Shown here: positions 31,901 through 42,300 of the stretch, piece after piece | How the letters are laid out: the number at the start of each line of letters is the position of its first letter | Position numbering within the stretch: the stretch's first letter is position 1 | Source of the DNA: Nematostella vectensis | Taxonomy: Eukaryota > Cnidaria > Anthozoa > Actiniaria > Edwardsiidae | DNA length: 64,000 bases | Direction of reading: 5' to 3' | Assembly: GCF_932526225.1 (NCBI RefSeq) | Contig: NC_064035.1 | Coordinates: 14,328,566-14,392,565, forward strand | Program-made: the position numbers and the translations under genes | Notes under the pieces: model-generated | What the model was told of the DNA's origin: nothing | The model's database searches: none | The model's input: the letters and a program-made list of their open reading frames with translations, nothing else

Positions 31901-34900
31901 ATCCCACATCCCTAGTTTTCCAGACTTATCAGAAGCAAGCACTACCACCTTGGTCTGTGCTGGATGGAACAATATGGAAACTATTCTTTTTGAAACTACT
32001 TTGTGAACATGATCTTCTTTCACTTGCAGCTTTCTCAGTGATTTCTCATGTAAGCTGTATAAAGAAAAGAGTGTGGTCATTCCACTTTGTAAAATAGAGG
32101 GTAGTTGTTTGCATATTCAGAATGATCATTTTGTCATTATCATTATTTTCTGGTGTCATTGTGTTAATTATCAGATCCCTATTGGTAAATGCTAACAGTT
32201 ACTGCTATTGCTAAAGATTGACTTAGGCTTGCTCCTCTTCCCTACTGTATGCATAAAATATCCTAATCATATACAGTATACATACATATACCTTAAAGAT
32301 TTTAGCTCTTTTGAAGAAGACTTAACTGGTGTCTTTTTAACCTATAATTGGATAGGTGAAGCAAATAATTACCATTTCAGAATTTAGGTTAAACTACAGT
32401 ACATAGTACACCTAGCCTTTTTACTACTCCAGCTATTGAAAATGGCACTAACCTTACAAGAAAGCTGATTCATCTTGCAAAGAAACCCTTTGGCTTCAAT
32501 ATCTTCAACCTCATTTATTGGGTCCATATCTAGTGGCCCACTTGGCAATCGGGACTGAAAAACAATTGTTAATCTGAGTTACAATTACTTACCCCCAATA
32601 AGCAAAGTGTTATATATGTTGTGTACACACGTTGGGTACCCTGTGCGGAAGCGCGGTTACTCAGCCGGCCAGGGTGTTCTCCAGTTGTATGAACAGGCTC
32701 GTTGATTATATGCTAAATAAAGGTTCATTCACACCTTCCTACATACTCAATAACTGGCGACGAGCTGGTGAAGGACTCAACGACCAAAGGATCGTAAGTA
32801 AACACTGCAATTCCTGCATTTACTCCTCGATCAAATCTTACGGAATTCAAGATGGCTGCCAGTAATACGATAGGCAACATGCAGCCGTTTGACGAAGCCA
32901 CAGAAACATTCACTTGTTACGTTGAACGGTTAGAGCTATTCTTTGATGCTAACAACATAAATGAAGACAAAAAGACAGCCTCGCTACTTAGTTTAATCGG
33001 TCCCAAAACCTACAATCTGTTACGAGGTCTGACCTCACCCAGAAAACCCAAGGACAAAACATACCAAGAGATCATAGAAATACTTGAGGGTCATTTATCA
33101 CCACCCCCGCTCGAAATTGCAGAGCGTTACAAATTCCACCAAAGGAATCAAGCGCTTGGCGAAGATATCAACGCATTTGTGGCCTCATTGAAACAAATGA
33201 CTGAACATTGTAATTTTGGGGAATTTCTTCCCCAGGCCCTCCGCGATCGATTTGTTTGTGGTTTAGCAAATGAATCTATTTCTAAGAAATTGCTGTGCGA
33301 GCGCGATTTAACCCTAGAAAAAGCAGTCACCATCGCCAAAGCAATGGAACAGGCAGGGAAAGGTGCCAATGCATTCCACCAAGCACACACAATCCCTGAG
33401 ACTGGAGCCCAGACCCCCGAATCTGCCCGGCCACATCAGTCCCGCGTTTTCAAAATGGAGCAAACCCCACAGAAATGTATGAGCTGTGGCAAAAACACAC
33501 ACGCGCGCAGGGACTGTAAGTTCTACAATGCCATTTGCCGCATATGCAACAAGCGCGGACATATTTCTGATATCTGCATGTCCAGTATCAATCGCAAAAA
33601 GAGCACCCCAAGCAAGACCAAACCCACCCACTGCGTAGAGCAGGAAATCTCAGAGGGGGAGGAAGATGAGATCCAGTGCTTACACATTTTCAAATGTGAT
33701 ACAACCAGTCCCCCCTATTCTAGTACAAGTCAACATTGAAGGGTCCCCGGTTAGCATGGAACTGGACACGGGTTCGTCAGTGTCAATCATCCCGCGCAAT
33801 GTTTACGAGAGTACATGCAAACACCTAGAGCTCAAACCCGCTAAAGTAAAGCTTCGCACGTATGGTAATGAGATAATAGTCCCTATGGGTGTGGTCAACG
33901 CGAACATTAGTTATAACGACCAATGCTGTGAGGCAAAGATGTATGTCGTGGATGGACCTAGAGTTGCACTCTTTGGTCGCTCTTGGCTGCGCCTATTCAA
34001 ACTTGATTGGCCATCAATCAAGTTGGTTCAAGGCAAGAACACTGCACTGTCAGACCTCACAGAGAAGTATCAAGATGTTTTCAGCGACGAACTAGGCTGT
34101 CTCAAGGGATATGCTGCGCAGCTACACGTCCGTGATGGGGCAACTCCAGTACACCAAAAGCACCGCACAGTTCCTTTTGCCATCCGGCACCAGGTGGAAA
34201 CAGAACTAGAGAACTTAGAAAAACAGGGGATAATCTCTCCTATCCCCAATAGCGAATAGGCAACACCTGTTGTCCCGGTGGTGAAGAAATCTGGTGGTAT
34301 ACGCCTGTGCGGGGATTTCAAGGTTACGTTAAACCCTGAGTTAGTGGCCGATTCCTATCCCCTTCCAACCCTAGATGATCTGCAAGAAAAAATGAACGGT
34401 GGGTCTTTCTTTTCTAAGTTAGACCTTACCAAAGCATACTCCCAGATACCACTCGACGACTCTGCTAAACAGTTCACAACCCTGACCACTCACAAAGGAT
34501 TGTACGCCTACAACCGACTTCCATTTGGCGTAGCGTCCTCAGCGGCGATTTTCCAGCGACAGATGGACAGAATTTTCAAGGACCTTCCACAAGTACTGTG
34601 TTACCAAGACGACATTCTGGTGACAGGAAGAGACAGCGAAGAACACCTTACAAACCTGGAAGAAGTTTTGCGACGCCTACACACCAACGGTCTCACAGCA
34701 CAACGAGAGAAGTGCGAATTCATGCAGCCATCGCTAAAATACTTCGGTCACGTCATCGACAAAGACGGAATCCACCCCACGAGTGACAAGGTAGAAGCCA
34801 TCAAGACGGCACCATCACCTCAGGATGTAACCCAGCTCCGTGCGTTCTTAGGCCTGGTAAACTACTACCAGAAATTCCTACCCAACCTATCACAGGTCTT

Positions 34901-37900
34901 ACAACCTCTTCATCAACTGCTGAAGAAGGACACCAAGTGGTGCTGGAGTGCCAAATGCCAGAAAGCGTTCACCAATGTCAAATCAATGATCACAGTTGAC
35001 AACGTGCTGGTACCCTATAACCCAGATCTCCCAATCATACTCGACTGTGATGCATCGGCATACGGCCTGGGTGCTGTTCTGTCGCACCAAATCCCCGATG
35101 GGACAGAGCGTCCCATCGCGTTTGCCTCGCGGACAATGAACAGCAGCGAGAAGAACTACGCACAGATCGACAAAGAAGCCCTCTCCATAGTCTTTGGCGT
35201 TACCAGATTCCATATCTATCTCTACGGACGCAACTTCACCCTCAGAACGGACCACCAGCCGCTCATGGCCATACTGGGCCCCAAGAGAGGAATCCCTCCC
35301 ATAGCAGCCATGCGCATGCAACGATGGGCCACCAAGTTATCGGCATACTCGTATGATATCCAATACAGGTCATCTAATGACCACTCCAACGCAGATGCTC
35401 TTTCTCGCCTCCCCCAACACAAGGCTCCCAAGGATGGGTATTTTGACCTCGCCGATTTATACCAAGTGGAACAGATGGATCGTCTTCCCGTCACAGCAGA
35501 TGACATAAGAGAGCACACGGCAGCTGACCCCTTGCTCCACGAAGTACACGATTATGTGCTGAACGGATTCCCTTGCACGACCCCGAGCAACAATATGAAA
35601 CCGTTCCTGACGTGTGCACCCGAACTATCTCTTCACGAGGGATGTGTCATGCGAGGCCATCGCGTTGTCATTCCGAGCGCACTGAGAGCACGCACTCTAG
35701 ACGAGCTGCACGAGAGTCATTTAGGAATTGTCAAGATGAAGGAGCTTGCCCGTGGCCACATATGGTGGCCAGGAATAGATAAAGACATTGAGGACCTGGC
35801 AAAGAGTTGTGGACCGTGCAACACCACACGGAATGCACCCCCATCGCAGTACCACCCATGGGCCTACCCACAAGCACCATGGGAGAGGATACACATTGAC
35901 TTTGCCGGACCCGTGGATGGGATACATTTTCTAGTTGTTGTCGACGCTTACTCCAAATGGCTGGAAATAGTTCCCATGCGCACGACTACAGCTCCGGCAA
36001 CCATCAAGGTTCTTCATGATCTTTTTGCTCGTTTCGGGCTACCCATTCACGTAGTCAGTGACAATGGCTCACAATTCACTTCAGAAGCTTTCGACAAGTT
36101 CATGAAGCAGAATGGCGTTAAACACACCACTACAGCACCGTACCACCCAAAGAGCAACGGCCAGGCTGAAAGATTCGTCCAAACCTTCAAGTTGGCATAC
36201 GAAGCCGGGCAGGGTCCTCCATCGCAGATCATTGCAGACTTCCTCTTGAAACAGCGCAACACCTCTAATGCAACTACCCAGCAAACACCGGCCAAACTTA
36301 TGTTGGGAAGAAACCTGCGCACACGTTTAGATTTGTTGTCGCCATACAGACCAGCATCTCCTAAGACGGCACCTGCACTATCACAACCGTCACGATGCTT
36401 TACCATTGGCCACAAGGTATGGTATCGAGACTTCAGCGTCTCTGGGGGGAAGTGGTCTCCAGGGTGCGTAACAACAAAGATCGGGAATGTGATGTACGAA
36501 GTACAGCCAGACAAGTTCCCCCAACAACACGTTCGACGTCATGCAGACCAGCTCTGCGAAAGAACTGCACCTCCTTATCAAGATAGCATGTCTCACCGAG
36601 ATCACCAGCTACTTCCGATGACCACGCCAGCAGCTGAGCCACTCAGCTGCACAGAGGGAGATGGCGACGCTACAGAAACATTGAATCCCCCTCAAACAAC
36701 AAGACAGCAAAATCCACCGACGATCAGTGAGGAAGTTCCCGAGGATGCGGGAGAGCCGGACATGCCTAGGAGATCGTCACGCGCGAACAAGGGCATAGCG
36801 CCAGACAGGCTGAACTTATAATCGGACACGTTACGTCGTTAGTTAGGCTACCCCCGACCCCACAGCTTCCTTAGAAGAGGGGGAAATGTTATATATGTTG
36901 TGTACACACGTTGGGTACCCTGTGCGGAAGCGCGGTTACTCAGCCGGCCAGGGTGTTCTCCAGTTGTATGAACAGGCTCGTTGATTATATGCTAAATAAA
37001 GGTTCATTCACACCTTCCTACATACTCAATACAAAGAAACCTGCCAAACATTCCTAGAGTCTACCTTATAAAACATATAACTATTATTTGTGACAAGTGC
37101 TGACAGTTGTTGGCCATGGTGATGGTTCTCTTCACTATTTGTAAAAGTAATGCCTCACTGTATGTAACACAACATCAATATTCCTTGATTACTTATGTTG
37201 ATAAGATAATGGCTGGCTGGAAAATTAATTATTAAGATAATGGCAGGCTGGAAAATCAAAATCTCTGCTTTCAGTACCCACCCCAAAACATAGCAAGCTG
37301 ACATGTAAATCTGAACATACTGTAATAGCATTATTATCATGTGTTTTTCAAGCCCTTATTTTATCTTAAAAAAAACTTAATTGGGAAATTAAGAATTGTG
37401 ATGCCCTTAGACTTTATATCAAGTAGGCTGTATTACTTACAGGTTCTGGGTAGACAGGGGTAGGGGGAGGTTCAGGTAGAGCCATGCCATCTGGTGTTAT
37501 TCTCCTTATCCTGAGAGATTTGCGACGAGGAAGTTCTACAGAGCTTTGAGTCTTTTTAATGCTTCAATAAAAAAAAACACAATGATCACAAAAGAAAATA
37601 AGAAGGCAGAGGACAGTAATCAAACAACTCGCAAATGGAGAGAAAATTCTTTTTCAAAGGCTTTTGAGTTTGTATTTTGACTCTGTTAAAATATATACTG
37701 GACTCTACTGTAGAATATTCTGATACCCTGTAAGTGTAGAGCACCACAAATGAAAATTACTTTTTTAGTTTTCTGGGTGTGTTCAAATACAAGAAGAGGG
37801 TTGACATTACTTAATGCTGACATTAAACCTTTAAAGAACAATCATTCAGTATTTTTTCACCTCAAATTGTTCAATTTTCTTTTTTTGGTAGCACTTGATA

Positions 37901-39078
37901 CTAGTTCTTGCTTTACCTTTGGTAAAAAAAAAATAGTTACAGTATAATAATATTAAGTGACCACCCTAGAGATAAAGTGGCTGTTTAATTAGAGGTTTCT
38001 ACATACATATTCTACTAAATACAAGTATTTTGGAATAGTTGCTGCTTATAAACATTGGGGTTGGTCACTGAAATTACGAGGTACTACTGTACTATTCATC
38101 TTATGCAATATCTTATGCACTAGTCATCTTACTGCAATATTATGGAGCTTTGAGAAAGACCCAGGACATAGATAATGTGCCATGATTAATGGCTTGTAAT
38201 ATAATTGCCATATACAGTTGTAACTTAGGGTAAAGGTTGTAGCTAGGGGAAGGCACAAAGAACGCATGAACCCCTTTAGTAATCAATAGTGGCTTGATCC
38301 TATTGCTGAGGTGTTGCTCCAAAATCTCGAACTTTTACCTGGGAGGATACAACTATTTTCCACCACCCTCCCTACAGTAAAGTGTGCAGCATTTTCAACT
38401 TTCACCCCCCCCCCCCCCTTCCATAAAAAATGTTTTGCCACCACCTCAAGCCGCTAAGCAAGTGGTACAGTGTGCTTAGTAACAGCTCTGAGGGTGTGTG
38501 TGACACTATCAGTGGTTGCTATGTAGAATAGCCCTCCCTTGCCGGACCCTGGCTAATGTACGGGCCAGCAGACGATTGTAAAGTGTCTTACCACATCAAT
38601 GTTAAGCTTCGCAAGCATTTCATTATTTTTGCGGATATTCTCCAGTCTTCGCTTTTCATATTCAGATAATTGACTCGCACTGTGCCCGATATGCGGCGTG
38701 ACATCTTCATCTGAGGTGTATTCAGGCTAAAAAGGAAAGCGTCGTGGACTACTTATTACATAACCAAATATTCGTACAGCATTAAATGCAGTCAATGGAC
38801 AACACACGGACCGGCCAAACACTACTGCTTGGCCGTTCTTAACGAAATCTTCACTCCTCGATTATGACTTTTAAATAGGCAAGTAGGTTTTGGCAAGTAT
38901 TCTTACTTTATTGCAGATGCACGCACAAAAAGTTACAAACTTTCATAAGATCATAAAAATCCACACTACGCTTCATCATGTTCACATAAAAAAGGTCATG
39001 TTTAAATTACCATCTTCCTACCTCACTTTCGATCTTTACTGTAGGCTTCTTGCTCTGAGCAGCTCGCCCCTTTGGCAT
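28905..39078 (-). CDS. WDR76: WDR76-like WD40 protein, about 12 exons
   Basis: WDR76 is a nuclear WD40 protein linked to DNA-damage response and CUL4-DDB1 ubiquitin ligases in vertebrates. Exons, 5' to 3': 39078-39022, 38726-38592, 37561-37441, 32554-32453, 32054-31898, 31616-31458, 31376-31243, 30811-30713, 30525-30379, 30130-30074, 29974-29872, 29060-28905. The N terminus is basic (MPKGRAAQSKKP). Next is the family's LSEYEKRRLENIRKNNEMLA, then PRRKSLRIRRITPDG. The propeller includes SYDGTLRCADL, FDGSIMIVDSR, SSAFFSPITG, the diagnostic GRWLTTFNAVWDPKHDD and VGGNSSGKVYLW. Two acceptors (near 37,561 and 32,054) do not join in phase as listed; each would fit if moved 10 bp downstream (37,551; 32,044). 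Length is then about 468 aa, shorter than human. A Gypsy element sits in one intron. Confidence 0.9.
29238..29348. mobile_element. Short inverted-repeat element in WDR76 intron
   Basis: The ends GGGCCGGGTTCCTAAA and CTAGGAACCGGCCCC are inverted about 110 bp apart, which suggests a small MITE. Target duplication is not clear. Confidence 0.4.
29740..29915 (-). repeat. Tandem duplication of a WDR76 exon / donor junction
   Basis: On the gene strand, ATGAGTCGGAATAGACAG then GTATGCAAAC (donor at 29,871) recurs as a 30-bp unit about three times. About 100 bp downstream a longer copy repeats some 45 bp of the exon end (29,746-29,794). The 30-bp unit keeps the reading frame. Confidence 0.85.
30215..30395 (-). 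repeat. Tandem array at a second WDR76 donor junction
   Basis: About six units of roughly 30 bp carry CACATGATACTCACGTG (gene strand CACGTGAGTATCATGTG). The first copy is the real exon end and donor (30,379/30,378). Most copies keep a GTGAGTATC-like donor. Confidence 0.82.
32608..32752 (+). repeat. Left LTR of Gypsy element
   Basis: It starts TGTTATATATG and ends CTCAATA. It contains TATATATG, AATAAAGG (possible polyadenylation signal), and matches the right LTR base for base in my reading. Confidence 0.92.
32852..33739 (+). CDS. gag: Gag polyprotein of Gypsy element (295 aa)
   Basis: The capsid-like helical part spans residues about 5-195. It is followed by two zinc knuckles: CMSCGKNTHARRDC (exact CX2CX4HX4C) and CRICNKRGHISDIC. 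These bind the element RNA. The C terminus is acidic (ISEGEEDEIQ). The frame is intact from ATG to stop and overlaps the pol frame by 74 bp in the +1 phase, so pol is likely made by frameshifting or by re-initiation at 33,666. Confidence 0.92.
   Translation: MAASNTIGNMQPFDEATETFTCYVERLELFFDANNINEDKKTASLLSLIGPKTYNLLRGLTSPRKPKDKTYQEIIEILEGHLSPPPLEIAERYKFHQRNQALGEDINAFVASLKQMTEHCNFGEFLPQALRDRFVCGLANESISKKLLCERDLTLEKAVTIAKAMEQAGKGANAFHQAHTIPETGAQTPESARPHQSRVFKMEQTPQKCMSCGKNTHARRDCKFYNAICRICNKRGHISDICMSSINRKKSTPSKTKPTHCVEQEISEGEEDEIQCLHIFKCDTTSPPYSSTSQH
33666..36821 (+). pseudogene. pol: Pol polyprotein of Gypsy element, one in-frame TAG
   Basis: In order: aspartic protease (VSMELDTGSSVSII, active DTGS), reverse transcriptase (catalytic YQDD in VLCYQDDILVTG), RNase H (ILDCDASAYGLGAVL), HHCC zinc finger (HESHLGIV...CGPC) and DDE integrase (IDFAGPVDG; VSDNGSQFTS; SNGQAERFVQ). 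At 34,257-34,259 a TAG interrupts the frame just before the reverse transcriptase. The frame continues directly after it with no ATG for some distance, and the family normally has a Trp there, so a TGG-to-TAG change is likely. The rest is uninterrupted to a Pro/Ser-rich C terminus. As read, reverse transcriptase would need stop-codon readthrough. Confidence 0.9.
36887..37031 (+). repeat. Right LTR of Gypsy element
   Basis: It is identical to the left LTR and is followed by the second CAAAG copy. Confidence 0.92.
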
Positions 39079-39324
39079 TTTGCCGATCTTGGTAATGTTG
39101 TAAAGCAAATAGATTGATTGTTCGTTCGATTGTTGATGTGTTTCACGTTCTTTTCCGGAAATTCGCGCCAAAAGGTCGTTCCAGGTGCTCTCTGCCAAAA
39201 ATATGTGATCATGGGATCCCTGTGCTACATGTGCAAAGTTTTCTGGGTAAGTATTCTCGGTTCGTCCACGTCAACACACTTGGCGGCCATATTGAATGGA
39301 ATAGTTTGGACTTCTATCACAAAG
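39079..39324. promoter_or_regulatory. Divergent promoter region of WDR76 and GRASP genes
   Basis: The start codons of the two genes are 246 bp apart, head to head. Both 5' UTRs and the shared promoter must lie here. I see no TATA box at a clear position. Confidence 0.6.
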
Positions 39325-42300
39325 ATGGGAGCTTCTGAGTCTACCGAGGTTCCTGGCGGGGGATCGGAAGGCTATCATGTTTTGCGAGTAAGTTTGACAC
39401 TCTTTCACTTTTTTCTACTGTTTTTGTAGTGCATTTGGATTGTTTGAATTCTAAACAGCCAGTTCAGACGTGTTAAAAATTGCCGGCTCTTTTTTCTTGG
39501 CAATTTTCTTTTTAAATTGATTTAGAAAATAATCGACTTTCTGTGTCTTTCTAGGTCCAGGAAAATTCACCTGGGTACAAAGCGGGGCTGGAACCTTTTT
39601 TTGATTTTATAATCTCCATTGAAAATACTCGATTGGTAGGTGACTTTATGGAAGGTTTGATCACAAAGGTTTGCCCACGTTGTAAGACACCATAATAAAC
39701 GGAAAGCTGAGAGCATAAAACAATAGAAAAAGAAGTTTTTGCATATTGTGATTCCCTACTGAAACCTCTTCTGATGACGATATGATAGTCTATAGCTGTA
39801 ACTAAAACATTTTGTTTGGGGGGCATGCTTATTAATTTCTTGTAATTCTATCTTAAATGGGTGGTTTCCCCTCCAGATAGCTGCAGCCTTGTAGTTGTAT
39901 TGCTCAGTGTACTGTATAACCCATTCAATCACTGTGCCACCCATTCCCCCCCCCCTTCCAGCTAGCTGCAGCCCTGTGGTGGTATTACTGAATTTACTGT
40001 AACTTATTCAATTACTATGTTACCCAAGCTTGACATCAGTTTGATAATCATTCTTTCAGGACCAGGACAATGAGACTTTAAAAGAAATTCTCAAAGCTAA
40101 TGCAGAAAAGCCAGTGAAAATGCTTGTGTATAGCAGCAAAACACAGAAAGTCAGAGGTTAGTCAAAAGCATTGTAAGAACATCTCCTTGTGATTCACATG
40201 CTACACTAGAAAACAACACTATTATCAATTTAAAAGAGGCTGTCATGCAGATTCTTGTTTATCCCTGAGAGGATAGACCATACAGTACATATTTTGAAGG
40301 ATATTATTTTTCAATTGCAGAGGCTAGTATTACTCCAAGCAATATGTGGGGAGGTCAAGGATTATTAGGTAATGTATAAATCTGGTTTTAAAAACAGATT
40401 AAACTTGTGGCATACTTGTTATGTATACAGGTAACAAGACCTTATGAATCTTCTCAATAAGGATTTTGAAGTGTTAGCATTAAATATATACAGTGCAGTA
40501 ACACCTATAGGGGCAAGGAATTGTCATGCCCCACAGTTTTTTCCTGAGGTCACAAGGAAATGACCAGTAGGGGCTGCTTGCCTGTGCCCTCCACCCCAGC
40601 TTTCTAATGTCATTTGTATCGTGCATATTTAGTTTTTCAACTGCCCCGATATATATATATATATAACCCATGTGATTATGTCTTAGGTGTTAGTATCAGA
40701 TTTTGTTCTTTTGATGGTGCGAATGAGAATGTCTGGCATGTATTGGTGAGTACCACAAAAACTGAAATATAACAGTATACAGTACTTTTCAATTAAGAGT
40801 CATTGCACCATCTTCTGAAGTTATAATTGTGCGTAACTGATTTCCTTTGTGTATTGATTTTCCATTTTAACTGTCTACAGCTCATACACATGTGCCCCCT
40901 GCTAATAAAATATAAAGATTGACTATAAGAGACATGTTAGGAATGCTGTATACACAGAATACCTATAGTTATATTTTTGTGATTTACTCCCATTTGAAAT
41001 TTATTATTATTATTATTTTTATTTTGGAAGGATGTCCAACCCAACTCCCCTGCTGATATTGCCGGCCTTAGATCGAATACAGACTACATCATAGGAGCTG
41101 ATTCTGTCCTACATGAGGTACTTACCTAATTGATCCTTGTATGAATTCTGTTTGCTGAGAAACTAGCTCCATATGTTACCATTTTAAATTTTGTGTTCGT
41201 TTAAAAAAAAATTTCTTGGAGGAGGTGGAGAAGCACTCTTTTTATTATTTTTTTATTATCGGCTTGAAAATTATGATTAAAATAAAACAATCAGAATGCC
41301 ATACATCATTGTTGCTTGTACATGAGTACTATTATGCAGTGGTACATCCAGAACCTTAGACGTGCAATAGAATAACTATGTCTTGTATGCAGCATTGACT
41401 ATTTGTTGGTGTAGGGGGTGATACTGTCTATGGAAAGAACAAACAAACAGATGACACTAAAAATTTCTCACAGATGTGAAATTCTAATCTACTGTTTTCA
41501 CTAGCTCATTGCAGGCAACAGAAAATCTGAATATAAAGTTAGATTGTTGATTTGTTTCTTTTACAGTCAGAAGACCTGTTCCAGTTGATTGAATCACATG
41601 AGAATAAGCCACTTAAGTTATATGTATACAACTGTGAAACAGACGGATGCCGAGAGGTGTGTGCCCTAATAGTGACATGTTATAGTAGGTGTATGCCGAG
41701 AGGTGTGTGCCCTAATAGTGACATATTATAGTAGGTGTATGCCAGGGGTGTGTTCCCTAGTAGTGACTAAAGGCCCTGTCACGCGTAGACTTTTCGGCTG
41801 CAACTTGTCTCGCAAAAAAATTGTTGCAAGTCGAACACGCCCTGTCACACGTGAAGTTTTTCCTGCCACTTGAAACAATTTGTTGCAGAAAGTAGAAGAG
41901 CGTTCTACTTTTCGTGCGACTTTGAGAAATGCAAATCTAGTTGCAAAGGGGGTGTCACACTCAAAAAATGTGTCCTGCTACCTGCAACAAATTTTTTCAG
42001 AGACAGGTTGCAAGAGAAAAAACGTACGTGTGACAGGGCCTTAATTAGATGGACGCTTAGACGTCCGTGCCCTAATAGTGACTAATTAGATGGACACGGA
42101 GAGGATTCTTCTTATTGATATTGTTCATTGAAAACAATTATTAACTTTTTTCATTCTTTGCTACCTATTATGCCTTACTTATTAATTGGGCCTCAGTCAT
42201 AATGATGACGCATTTAACTGGAAAACTAATTTTTAACGATTACTTTTGAATGATCTTTTTGGAATTGTGATACTTAATAATATGTTCTTGTATCTGTTAA

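Larger units (their letters stand above)
32608..37031 (+). mobile_element. Complete Ty3/Gypsy-type LTR retrotransposon
   Basis: The two 145-bp LTRs (32608-32752 and 36887-37031) read identically and are flanked by CAAAG on both sides (a 5-bp target duplication). A primer-binding-site-like TGGCGACGAGC follows the left LTR. A purine tract AGAAGAGGGGGAAA precedes the right LTR. Gag and pol frames fill the interior. The element is antisense inside a WDR76 intron. Identical LTRs imply a recent insertion. Confidence 0.95.

Noticed and set aside
34278-36821. Separate RT-integrase gene starting at GTG 34,278
   Set aside because: It is the same frame as the protease part and directly follows a TAG, with no ATG at the start. 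It is one pol frame with a stop codon.
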